Part shown: one piece after another, positions 1-6,818 of the stretch
How positions within the stretch are numbered: position 1 is the stretch's first letter
Layout: every line of letters begins with the position of its first letter
Assembly (NCBI GenBank): GCA_902489225.1
Contig: CABTZA010000003.1
Span: 1-27,127 of the forward strand
DNA: 27,127 bases
Origin: an uncultured Collinsella sp.
GTDB taxonomy: Bacteria; Actinomycetota; Coriobacteriia; Coriobacteriales; Coriobacteriaceae
Direction of reading: 5' to 3'
Translations under genes and position numbers: made by a program
The notes under the pieces: generated by a model
Databases searched by the model: none
Told to the model about the DNA's origin: nothing
The model's input: only the letters and a program-made list of their open reading frames with translations

Positions 1-99
1 CCCCTCATCGGTGGGGGTGAAATATTTCTTTTTAAGGCCTTTTGAAGGCCAAAGCAGAAACTTTCCCCCCGCAACTACAGCCAACGAGTTGTTGCGATT

Positions 100-115
100 A
101 GGTGAACGTTCACCT
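100..115. promoter_or_regulatory. Perfect GTGAACGTTCAC operator palindrome
   Basis: AGGTGAACGTTCACCT is a perfect 16-bp palindrome with a central CpG, the usual form of a LacI-family operator. The same core recurs at 12083-12094 and 26838-26849, with variants at 19552, 19592, 26796 and 26957. It is unclear whether it controls the leader and gene to the right or a gene to the left of the window. Confidence 0.6.
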
Positions 116-153
116 TTTTATTGTTTTTCTCTTCGCAAATAAAATCCCGTGCG

Positions 154-187
154 TATACTTAGGCTCAAACGAAACCGATTTCGTTGA
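154..187 (+). promoter_or_regulatory. Possible promoter -10 with LacI-like operator
   Basis: TATACT at 154-159 resembles a sigma-A -10 box, but no good -35 hexamer is seen 17 bases upstream. At 168-187 follows AACGAAACCGATTTCGTT, a CpG-centred near-palindrome (7 of 8 arm positions). It differs from the GTGAACGTTCAC sites. A repressor site just downstream of a -10 box is a common layout. This is inference from sequence shape only. Confidence 0.3.
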
Positions 188-398
188 GCGTGGGCAATAG
201 GGTGTTAAGACACACCCTACCATCTTGGCATCTTATCGCCCACGCAATGCCATTTGCTTTCTTCCCGTCTCGTTGGACCTTTAGTCCCATTCCGGCACAG
301 CGAGACACTTCCTAGACGACTGACCGTGGGGCCGGCTTTTCTGCTTTTGCAGCAGTGCCTCCGATAACCCTCTTTTGCCGGCCCGGGTCAGCTTTTTC
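188..398 (+). ncRNA. Structured leader or small RNA, unassigned
   Basis: Three stem-loops follow the possible promoter. The first has an outer stem GCGTGGGC/GCCCACGC (188-195 with 237-244) enclosing AGGGTGT/ACACCCT. The second pairs GTCTCG with CGAGAC around 266-306 and encloses GGAC/GTCC. The third is a long stem, CTGACC..GGGCCGGC with GCCGGCCC..GGTCAG, enclosing CTGCT/AGCAG, and is followed by CTTTTTC near 392-398. The last stem could be a terminator, making this a short stand-alone RNA or an attenuator for the membrane protein gene at 425. I do not recognise a known riboswitch family. Confidence 0.35.
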
Positions 399-424
399 AC
401 ACAACCGAAAGGACGGGTAGCAAC

Positions 425-1105
425 ATGCGACCGCTCATTATCATGCATGGCGAGAACATCGACTGGTGCCATACCGTCATTAGAATGCTGATGTATCTTG
501 TGGGCGTTGCAGTACTGGCACTCGGTATGAGTCTCCAGACGGCATCCGGCCTGGGCGTCGCCGCGCTCACATGCTTTGCCACAACCCTATCCATGCTCAC
601 TGGCAAGACACTCGGCTTTTGGATCACCGCAACCTACGTCGCCTACATCGTGGCGCAATTAGCCATCTTGCGAAGCGAGTTCCAGCCGCGCATCCTGCTC
701 GAGTTGTTCTTCTCAACGCTGATTGGCGGCTTGACCGACCTCTTCATGGCGGTCAACCCACTGCATCCCACGGCACTCCCCACACAGATTGCGACCATGC
801 TGCTCTCCCTCGCTGTCACCGCATTTGGCGTAAGTCTCGTCGTCAACATGGGCGTTGTCCCCAACGCGCCCGACGGCTTGGTGCAAGTCATTGCCGAAAA
901 GCTTAAACGCCGCTTTGGTGACGTAAAAGTCGTGTTTGACTGCTCACATGTCGCCGCCTCGCTCGCGTTGTCGCTGATCCTTATGTACAACCTGGGCGGC
1001 TTTGGCGTCACGATCGCCATCTCGGCACTGTTCCTGGGCCATGTCATCAACGTCGCCAACAAGCTGTTCGCCCAGCGCTTTATCCGCGCGGCATTCGGAA
1101 AATAG
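425..1105 (+). CDS. YczE/YitT-type integral membrane protein
   Basis: This 226-residue protein is almost entirely hydrophobic, with about five to six membrane segments, and looks like the YczE/YyaS/YitT group of membrane proteins of unknown transport role. Typical features are the Gly-rich first segment (LALGMSLQTASGLGVAA) and the conserved-looking GVVPNAPDGLVQ loop around residues 140-152. A basic loop, KLKRRFGD, follows. The ATG at 425 has AAAGGACG about 8 bases upstream, and the gene follows a structured leader that may attenuate it. The next gene lies about 110 bases downstream behind a repeat array. The substrate is unknown. Confidence 0.75.
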   Translation: MRPLIIMHGENIDWCHTVIRMLMYLVGVAVLALGMSLQTASGLGVAALTCFATTLSMLTGKTLGFWITATYVAYIVAQLAILRSEFQPRILLELFFSTLIGGLTDLFMAVNPLHPTALPTQIATMLLSLAVTAFGVSLVVNMGVVPNAPDGLVQVIAEKLKRRFGDVKVVFDCSHVAASLALSLILMYNLGGFGVTIAISALFLGHVINVANKLFAQRFIRAAFGK

Positions 1106-1130
1106 CACCACCGTAAGAACCCGAGAACAG

Positions 1131-1200
1131 CGCTATACGTTGCTATATCTCACTATACTTTGCAATATCTTGCTATACTTTGCTATATCTTGCTATATCT
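1131..1200 (+). repeat. Seven tandem 10-bp repeats, consensus TGCTATATCT
   Basis: Seven consecutive 10-base units (1131-1140 to 1191-1200) follow the consensus TGCTATATCT/TGCTATACTT with few changes. The period is close to one DNA helical turn. TTGCTA and TATATC or TATACT hexamers inside the array fall 18 bases apart, for example TTGCTA at 1170-1175 and TATATC at 1194-1199. The array could therefore itself be the promoter of the ATPase gene that starts 18 bases later, and a binding platform on one helix face. Confidence 0.85.
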
Positions 1201-1218
1201 TGAGCAAAGGTGGCTCAC

Positions 1219-2310
1219 ATGCAAACAAACCCTTTTAAGCCCACAGCAGGTAAAACACCTCCCACGATTATCGGCCGCGAAGATGTACTTGAAGAATTCA
1301 GTGAAGGCCTCACCAACGGGCCTGGTGCCCCTGGGCGCCTAATGCGCATAGCCGGCGTCCGTGGAACAGGCAAGACGGTCCTCCTTGACGAGTGCTCACG
1401 TTTGGCGCAAAGCCGTGGCTGGACGGTCATAAAAGAGGTCGCAACCGAGGGACTTTGCCAGCGCATTCTCGAACAGCTGCAGCCCAAATTCCAGGCCAAA
1501 CATGCCAGATTTGAGCCCACCGTAGCTGGCATATCCATCGGCAGCATAGATATTGAGCGAATCGGCCCATCGCTACGCGACGCCATGAGACAGACAATAT
1601 CCAAGAATGAAAATGGCCTGCTCATCACTCTCGACGAGGTTCAAGACGCAGAGCTCGATGAGGTCCGAACGCTCTCCATTGCGATTCAGCAGGTTATCGG
1701 CGAAGACCTTGATATCGCCTTTGTTTTTGCTGGGCTGCCTTCGATGATTGAAAGCATCATCAACGGAAAGACACTTACGTTTTTGCGCCGTGCCCTCCCC
1801 TTTGATCTGAAGGCTGTGGCAGTAACCGAAGTGTCGTACTCCCTCGAGGAAACCATTGAAGCGTCTGGCATGGAGTTGCAGCCAGGTATTGCCGGCCAAC
1901 TTGCCGAGGCAACGCAAGGCTATCCTTTCATGATCCAACTCGTTGGATACTACGCATGGCAGTTGGCAAGACGTGCACATACAGCGATTATTGGAGAAGA
2001 AGAAGCCGAGCGTGGCATTGCAACGGCACGCGAACGCTTCTGCGCCATGGTGATTGAGCCCGCGCTGCGGCGCATTCCGCCCACGTGCATCGCTTATCTG
2101 CTGAGCATGGCGTCTTTGGGGCAGACGAGCTCGACTAGCATGGTTGCCGATGGCCTAAACAAAACGCCTCAACAGGTGAGCTCCGTCCGCAGCCGCCTGT
2201 TAAGAGAATCGATTATCGAGGCCCCCTCGTACGGCAAGGTCTCATTTGCCATCCCCTACATGCGCAATTACCTCTACGAACACAAAGCCGAACTGGAAGT
2301 TGAACTGTAG
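1219..2310 (+). CDS. AAA+ ATPase with C-terminal winged helix
   Basis: This 363-residue protein has a Walker A motif GVRGTGKT (residues 46-53), a Walker B motif LLITLDE (133-139) and a C-terminal region with winged-helix character (about 275-360). This resembles the Orc1/Cdc6- and STAND-like ATP-binding proteins (Pfam AAA_16/ATPase_2 type) scattered through actinobacteria. The ATG at 1219 is preferred because AAAGGTGG sits 5-6 bases upstream; the GTG at 1210 lies inside that ribosome site. It is flanked by a 10-bp repeat array upstream and an inverted-repeat array downstream, both possible binding sites for it. Its biological role is unknown. It could belong to the decayed element or to the host. 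Confidence 0.8.
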   Translation: MQTNPFKPTAGKTPPTIIGREDVLEEFSEGLTNGPGAPGRLMRIAGVRGTGKTVLLDECSRLAQSRGWTVIKEVATEGLCQRILEQLQPKFQAKHARFEPTVAGISIGSIDIERIGPSLRDAMRQTISKNENGLLITLDEVQDAELDEVRTLSIAIQQVIGEDLDIAFVFAGLPSMIESIINGKTLTFLRRALPFDLKAVAVTEVSYSLEETIEASGMELQPGIAGQLAEATQGYPFMIQLVGYYAWQLARRAHTAIIGEEEAERGIATARERFCAMVIEPALRRIPPTCIAYLLSMASLGQTSSTSMVADGLNKTPQQVSSVRSRLLRESIIEAPSYGKVSFAIPYMRNYLYEHKAELEVEL

Positions 2311-2329
2311 AAGCGGTAACTGCCCTGCA

Positions 2330-2480
2330 AGACGAAAACCGTTTTCGTACGGATTTAAAGCAGACGTAAACGATTTTCGTCTTGATTTGCGTACGGAATT
2401 AAGACGTAAATTGCGCTTTCGTACGCTTATTACCAGACGCAAATTGTTTTCGTCCGGCCATGCGTCCCCAATCTAGACGA
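2330..2480. repeat. Array of AGACG..TTTTCGT inverted repeats
   Basis: AGACG(A/T/C)AAA occurs five times, starting at 2330, 2362, 2402, 2435 and 2475. The first four are each followed by (T)TTTCGT, giving short near-palindromes such as ACGAAAAC-C-GTTTTCGT at 2332-2348. CGTACGGA-like segments recur at 2346 and 2390. Spacings alternate near 32-33 and 40 bases, so there is a higher-order period of about 73. No ORF or T-rich terminator explains them. They lie between the ATPase gene and the integrase remnant. Operators, iterons or recombinase sites are all possible. Confidence 0.75.
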
Positions 2481-2508
2481 AAAGAGCCCCGAGCTCGAAT
2501 CGGGGCTC
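2477..2508 (-). terminator. Terminator after integrase remnant
   Basis: A 9-bp stem, GAGCCCCGA with TCGGGGCTC (2484-2492 and 2500-2508), is followed on the minus strand by TTTTCGTCT. This fits an intrinsic terminator for minus-strand transcription leaving the integrase remnant. The T-tract is shared with the last AGACGAAAA unit of the repeat array. Confidence 0.7.
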
Positions 2509-2538
2509 GATGTAAGTTCTAGGGTGTCAGAAGTTACA

Positions 2539-3800
2539 TCAGCCGCTTACGACCGCTCTGTCTATCTCTCCGAGCGGGACGGGCGCCGATGCCCTGATCT
2601 CTGCCATGTCGAGGTGCGAGATCAAATCCTTGGCGCGCTCGCCGGAGTGGTATGCCTTGTTCGGCGCCACCTTCCTGTAGAGCTTCTTGAGCTTCGTCTT
2701 CCCCTTGTTGCCCGGCGGCATCTCCGTCTCAGGTGGCAGCCCTAGGAAGGACAGGACGCCGGGCAGGTCGCACAGCATCACGTCCTCGATGTCGGCCTTG
2801 GCCGCCAGGTCGACGACTCTCTGCGCTGTCGGCGAGATGTTCGGGGTGCTGCTACCGCCCGCTGGTTCGGAAGCTGGCGGGCAGTAGCGGGCAGTAGCGG
2901 TGTGGCTCGATAGGCCCGAATATCCGTAAGGAAGGTGCTCGCTCTCATATGTGCTGATATGCCTCGCCTCGCGAACCTTGGGATGCTTCCTGAGGTAATC
3001 CCTCAATTCGAGCCACTCTTTATGCTCATAACGCTTCGAAATCGTTTCCCCGTCGACAGTTTCCTTCACATAATGGTATGTTCGAACGCCTTCGAACTTG
3101 CCGAACCCGTTCTCGACGCTGAAGTTTCTGAACCAGCGCGAAAACCCATTCAGGTCCATGAAGTTGACTTGGGGATGCCTGTCTTTCGTTCGTTCGAATG
3201 AGTGGACGAGCGGAGTGCCTTTGACTTGTTCCAGGCCGAAGGCTTCCATTTCGCGGGCCTGCTCCTTTTTCCAGAATTCGAGATACGACGTCAGCGTCTC
3301 GCTTATCGAGATCCTCCGCACGCTTTTCTTGCTTTTGGGCGAGCGAACGCTTCGATCGGCCGCGAACTGCTGCTCAATGAGGATGCTTCTGTTCTCGACG
3401 GAGACATCGGACCACGTCATCCCGAGGGCTTCTGCCCTTCTCATGTCGGTGTCGAGCATGAGCATCACGCATGTGATGTGCGCGTCCGGTTCTCGATTGA
3501 GTAGGATGTCGAGTAGGCGAGCGGCGTGATGGTTCCTTCGCGGTTGTCGTGGAACTTTTTTGCGTACGAGCCGACGGTGCCCCTCGATTTTTGGACGTAG
3601 GTGCCGCTGTTGAGTTCTGCCTTGTAGGCTTCGAGTGCGGCGTCGACTTCTCGGCTTTTGGTGGTATGTATGGTCTGCCACGGCGAATAGCGGTATTTGC
3701 CCGTGACCGGATCCTTGCCGAGGCTGTGACGGTAGCGCCACGTGTATTTGTCGCGGCGTTGCTTCGTTCCTTTGCCTATGACGAGAGGTCGGTCGTTCAT
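2539..3800 (-). pseudogene. Decayed tyrosine integrase (internal deletion, frameshift, foreign tail)
   Basis: Reading starts at ATG 3800 (AAGGAAC upstream) with an arm-binding domain (KGTKQRRDKYTWRYRHSLG, then GTVGSYAKKFHDNREGTI) and soon ends in frame. The catalytic half continues in another frame from about 3520, with RLLDILLNREPDAH, TDMRRAEALGMTWSDV (first catalytic Arg) and FMDLNGFSRWFRNF. Family members usually have about 80 residues of core-binding domain between these parts, and that stretch is missing. The HxLRHT, GH and Tyr boxes are not found. After a 10-bp tandem repeat (2881-2900) the frame runs into an unrecognised tail ending ASAPVPLGEIDRAVVSG. The protein cannot be an active recombinase. 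The neighbouring tRNA fragment identifies the likely target site. Confidence 0.75.
2881..2900. repeat. 10-bp tandem duplication in integrase remnant
   Basis: GCAGTAGCGG is repeated twice head to tail. It lies where the integrase-like reading frame changes to an unrelated tail, so it may mark a rearrangement joint. Confidence 0.7.
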
Positions 3801-3873
3801 CGTGTTCCTTGCCTGAAGTGCCTGAGAATCGCGCTCGGTTGCGCGGAATGGCGCAAAGGGCTGGGGCGGGTGG

Positions 3874-3925
3874 GCATTACCCTTGGTGGTGGGCCCTGCG
3901 TGGGGTCACACCCCAAGGGTAATGC
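3874..3925. repeat. 13-bp inverted repeat upstream of integrase
   Basis: GCATTACCCTTGG (3874-3886) and CCAAGGGTAATGC (3913-3925) are perfect inverted copies. Partial complementarity continues outward to GGCGG/CCGCC. It lies between the integrase start and the attachment site and has no T-tract, so a protein-binding or recombination role is more likely than termination. Confidence 0.7.
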
Positions 3926-3950
3926 TCCGCCTGACCGCTTTCAAGCTCGT

Positions 3951-4053
3951 TGTGGGTCGAATTTGGGTCGAATTATTCCGCGTACTTTTCTTTCGTAAAT
4001 CTATGAAAACATCAAATGACCTGGAGTTATATTGACTTCAATTTGGGTCGAAA
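3951..4053. repeat. Three TGGGTCGAA direct repeats near att
   Basis: TGGGTCGAA occurs near 3953, 3964 and 4043, the last two within the longer TTTGGGTCGAA. Short direct repeats between an integrase gene and its attachment core commonly serve as arm-type integrase sites. The assignment here is inferred from position only. Confidence 0.5.
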
Positions 4054-4080
4054 TGTCTGAATGAAACAACGTCGTAACGA

Positions 4081-4126
4081 CCTCATAACCCGAAGGTCGG
4101 TGGTTCAAATCCGCCCCCCGCGACCA
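4081..4126 (+). tRNA. 3' fragment of initiator tRNA-Met, probable attachment site
   Basis: From CTCATAACCC onward the sequence matches the 3' half of an initiator tRNA: anticodon loop with CAT, the CCC side of the anticodon stem, a GGTGG-TTCAAAT-CCGCC T-arm, a CCCCGCG acceptor strand, discriminator A and CCA. The preceding bases do not pair to form the 5' half, so the gene is incomplete. A phage or integrative element entering a tRNA gene typically leaves such a displaced 3' copy at one end. The terminator just downstream suggests this was the host side. The intact tRNA would lie at the other element end, which is not seen in the window. Confidence 0.8.
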
Positions 4127-4135
4127 TGAAACTTC

Positions 4136-4167
4136 AGGTCGGAAGCATAAAAGCTCCCGACCTTTTT
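4136..4167 (+). terminator. Terminator after tRNA fragment
   Basis: AGGTCGG..AAGC pairs with GCT..CCCGACCT across a short A-rich loop and is followed by TTTTTCTTT. This is a typical intrinsic terminator of the original tRNA transcript, retained next to the tRNA fragment. Confidence 0.8.
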
Positions 4168-4385
4168 CTTTGTCTAGGGGTTTCGGCATCTCTCGTTCTT
4201 TGGGTACCTCGAGGCGGGCAATCAGATAGATGCTTACGAGTATCATAGGGTCTTTTTACGTCGCGGTCGTGTCTCGTACTGGTGCGCCGCTCTTTGTGGG
4301 ACGTGTCACTTTGCCATAGGTTGTCCGGCGGCGGGGCGCAGGTCGTTCCCCGTGGCGTCGCTCCTTTCGACGCTACGCTGCCTGG

Positions 4386-4694
4386 CTACTCGTTCCACTG
4401 GTGCTTTTTCATGTCGACGCAGCCGTTGTCTCGGAAGGCGACTCCTTCCTCCGTCAGTAGTGCTCGCTGGTCGGGGAAGTTTGGCGCGAGGCGTCCCGCG
4501 TGGTTGACGACGCGGTGGCAGGGATAATCGCCGTAGCGATCCGCCTCGCTCAGCACCGCTCCGACCAGGCGAGAGTTTTTCTCCCTGCCGATGAGGCGCG
4601 CTATCTGACCGTACGAGGCGACGCATCCCGCCGGAATCTCTGCCACGACGGAGAGAATCTCATAAACCAAATCTTCGTCCAGGACTTTTCCCAT
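4386..4694 (-). CDS. MGMT-family DNA alkyltransferase, short form
   Basis: This 102-residue protein is the C-terminal DNA-binding/active-site domain of the O6-alkylguanine alkyltransferase family without the usual N-terminal domain. It shows the helix-turn-helix stretch (IPAGCVASYGQIARLIG, residues 20-36), the Arg-finger region (SRLVGAVL) and the acceptor box PCHRVV with Cys59. Alkyltransferase-like proteins that only flag damage have Trp there, so the retained Cys suggests it could still accept alkyl groups. The ATG at 4694 has GGGAG about 8 bases upstream. A perfect TTGACA box upstream suggests its own promoter, separate from the CBS/MFS pair. Confidence 0.85.
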   Translation of the reverse strand: MGKVLDEDLVYEILSVVAEIPAGCVASYGQIARLIGREKNSRLVGAVLSEADRYGDYPCHRVVNHAGRLAPNFPDQRALLTEEGVAFRDNGCVDMKKHQWNE

Positions 4695-4777
4695 CGTATC
4701 GCTCCCGTGTTCGCTTTTGCCTTCGGGGGCGCGGCGCCGATCACCCGTGCTGCGATTTTCGCAGCTCCCCTTACCGA

Positions 4778-4806
4778 AGCATCGAGGGAAAGCGCGTGCG
4801 TGTCAA
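4778..4806 (-). promoter_or_regulatory. Probable promoter of the alkyltransferase gene
   Basis: On the minus strand TTGACA (4801-4806) is followed 17 bases later by GATGCT (4778-4783), a perfect -35 with a weak -10. A GCTGCGA/TCGCAGC hairpin (4749-4765) lies in the presumed 5' leader. Confidence 0.45.
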
Positions 4807-4868
4807 GGTTGTCTGGTCCAGCTGCTGGCTCGATGCCTCGAGATGTTCGCCTCAAGTGCGACCTGCCC

Positions 4869-5375
4869 CTATTGGAAAAGGATGCCGAAGATGTATTTGG
4901 TGATGGCGGAGCGGCGGATGACCCCCACGAGTTTGCCCTCGTCATCAACCACAGGAAGCTTCTTGAACTTCTTCTTCGCCAGCAGCGCGGCGACGCGGGC
5001 GATGCTCTGCTCGGGACGGGCACACACTACCTGGCGCGTCGCGAAATCCATGACGCAGCGATCCTTCAGGTCTTCGATGCGCTGCTCAAGGCTCTGATCG
5101 TCGAAGTACAGCATGGACGCGTCGCCGCCCGTGAAGATGGTGTGAGCGCGATGCTGCGCGATGGCTCCCATGACATCGCCGTCGGAGATGAACCCGACCA
5201 CCTGGTTGCGCTCATCGATTACGGGCATGCTGCTCACCTCGTTTTCGGCGAGCATGCGCACCACGTCGGAAATCGTGCAATCCTGCGTGCAGGTGAACGG
5301 CTCTTCAATCATGATGCTCGAAACGGGCGTCCCCTCGAGCTCGAGCGGGATGCGCTCGGACAGAATCTCGGACAT
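4869..5375 (-). CDS. Two-CBS-domain protein
   Basis: This 168-residue protein consists of two CBS domains (about residues 16-80 and 105-165), each with the usual hydrophobic pattern ending in VGFISDGDV and VGVIRRSAI. CBS pairs (Bateman modules) bind adenine nucleotides or related ligands and gate partner proteins. There is no fused catalytic or membrane domain. Its ATG lies three bases after the stop of the MFS gene, with its GGAGG overlapping the end of that gene, so the two are translationally coupled. A role as nucleotide-sensing partner of the transporter is inference. Confidence 0.85.
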   Translation of the reverse strand: MSEILSERIPLELEGTPVSSIMIEEPFTCTQDCTISDVVRMLAENEVSSMPVIDERNQVVGFISDGDVMGAIAQHRAHTIFTGGDASMLYFDDQSLEQRIEDLKDRCVMDFATRQVVCARPEQSIARVAALLAKKKFKKLPVVDDEGKLVGVIRRSAITKYIFGILFQ

Positions 5376-5378
5376 CGC

Positions 5379-6818
5379 TTATGCCTCCTTCGTTTTCGGT
5401 GCGGTTTTCTTGGTGCGCACGCTGAATATGGCGCAGATAAGGGAAACGAGGCCGATTGCCGCGCACACCTTGTAAGCGACGCCCGCGCCCACGGCGGTGG
5501 CTACTTGGATGCTCGCATCGACGCCGGCCGACGCGGTGACGCTTGTCATGACCGTGATGATGAGCGCCGTGCACAAACCGCCGGCGACCTGGCGGCCGGT
5601 GTTCGCGATGGCGTTGCCGTGGGCGATCATGTCATTTTTCAAGGCATTGACACCCCATGTGTTCACCGGCATGTTCGCGAGCGACTGGCCGGCGGACTGC
5701 AGCATGCAGAACAGCGCAACCACCAAGATGGGCGTGTTTACCGTCGAAAGCGAGAGCAGGAACAGGGCGCCGGTCATGAGGGCCAGGCCGACGATCGAGA
5801 TGGCACGCGGACCGAACTTGTCGAACACCACGCCGGAGATAGGGCTGATGATGATGCCCACCGCCGCGGCGGGAAGCATGGCCATGCCGGTTTCGAAGGC
5901 CGAAGCGCCAAGCGAGGTTTGCAGCAGCAACGGCAACAGCGTGTTGGTGACCAGGCATGCGGCGTTGATGAGCGTGACGATGATGGCGGCCACGCGGAAC
6001 TCGCGCGTCTTGAGCGTGCCCAGTTGAAGCAGCGGGTCCTCGATTTTGCCCTGGCGTACGACGAACAGCACCAAGCACACGACACCCGCGACGATCGAGC
6101 CGAGCACCACGGGGTTGCCCCAACCCATCGACGAGGCGCTCGAGAACCCGTAGAGAAGTCCGCCGAAGGCGATGGTGGAGAGGACGACCGAGGGCAGGTC
6201 GAGCTTGGGGTTCTTCAGCTCGCCCACGTTTTTCAGCATGAACACGCCCAGCACCAGCACGAGAATTGCGAGGGGGACGATGGCGCCGATCATGGTGCGC
6301 CAGCCGTACGTGTCGATCACCGCGCCGCCTACGACGGGGCCGACCGCGGGACCCGCCGACATGACGATGCCCGCCATGCCCATAGCCGTTCCTCGTTTCT
6401 CGACGGGGAACACCAGCATGGGAACCACCGAGACAAGCGGCATGAGCACGCCTGAGCCCGCCGCTTGCAACACGCGACCGATGATGAGGAACAGGAAATC
6501 AGGGGCTGCGGCGCACAGCAGCGTGCCCAGCGCGAACACCAGCGTCGCCCCGAAGAATAGCGCGCGGGTGCTGAACTTGTCGATAAGGAACGCCGAAACG
6601 GGGACCATGATGCCGCTCACCAGCGGGTATATGGACATGATCCACTGGGCAGTCGAGGCATCGATGGCGAAATCGGACATGATGACCGGCAGCGCAGGCG
6701 ACATCACCGTTTGGTTCAGTAGCGCCAAGAAGGCACCCAGGACGACGACCGCGACGATGCGGATCTGGGTACCGGTAATGCGCCCATTGGCGGGCGCGAC
6801 CGTACAATTATCAGACAT
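5379..6818 (-). CDS. DHA2-type MFS efflux transporter
   Basis: This 479-residue protein has a membrane-segment pattern consistent with the 14-helix DHA2 (EmrB/QacA) drug:H+ antiporter family. The N-terminal helix holds LALLNQTVMSPALPVI, followed by the DHA2-like TAQWIMSIYPLVSGIMVP. Motif C is visible as GPAVGPVVGGAVIDTYGW (about residues 155-172). It ends in a short basic tail. GAAGGAAGCTT before ATG 6818 supports the start. It heads a two-gene unit with the CBS-domain protein. An inverted repeat about 60 bases upstream may be its operator. Multidrug export is the family's usual role; the substrate is not known. Confidence 0.88.
   Translation of the reverse strand: MSDNCTVAPANGRITGTQIRIVAVVVLGAFLALLNQTVMSPALPVIMSDFAIDASTAQWIMSIYPLVSGIMVPVSAFLIDKFSTRALFFGATLVFALGTLLCAAAPDFLFLIIGRVLQAAGSGVLMPLVSVVPMLVFPVEKRGTAMGMAGIVMSAGPAVGPVVGGAVIDTYGWRTMIGAIVPLAILVLVLGVFMLKNVGELKNPKLDLPSVVLSTIAFGGLLYGFSSASSMGWGNPVVLGSIVAGVVCLVLFVVRQGKIEDPLLQLGTLKTREFRVAAIIVTLINAACLVTNTLLPLLLQTSLGASAFETGMAMLPAAAVGIIISPISGVVFDKFGPRAISIVGLALMTGALFLLSLSTVNTPILVVALFCMLQSAGQSLANMPVNTWGVNALKNDMIAHGNAIANTGRQVAGGLCTALIITVMTSVTASAGVDASIQVATAVGAGVAYKVCAAIGLVSLICAIFSVRTKKTAPKTKEA

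Larger units (their letters stand above)
1..424. other. Intergenic region with operators and structured leader
   Basis: No convincing gene is seen here. The first 60 bases hold two small hairpins (CCCC/GGGG at 1-16, and AAGGCC/GGCC around 35-50). They may belong to the end or leader of a gene left of the window. The region then carries a perfect GTGAACGTTCAC operator, a TATACT -10-like box, a second CpG-centred palindrome and three stem-loops before the membrane protein gene at 425. The individual elements are listed separately. Confidence 0.6.

Noticed and set aside
2330..2480. CRISPR array
   Set aside because: The units are short, imperfect inverted repeats with uneven sequence and no unique spacers of constant length.
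4001..4246. Minus-strand 81-residue reading frame containing ADLNHRPSGYE
   Set aside because: This is the antisense translation of the tRNA fragment, a well-known false protein.
4500..6455. 651-residue plus-strand open frame
   Set aside because: It is antisense to the MGMT, CBS and MFS genes, is rich in His/Arg/Asp/Gly as expected for a shadow of GC-rich genes, and has no family features.
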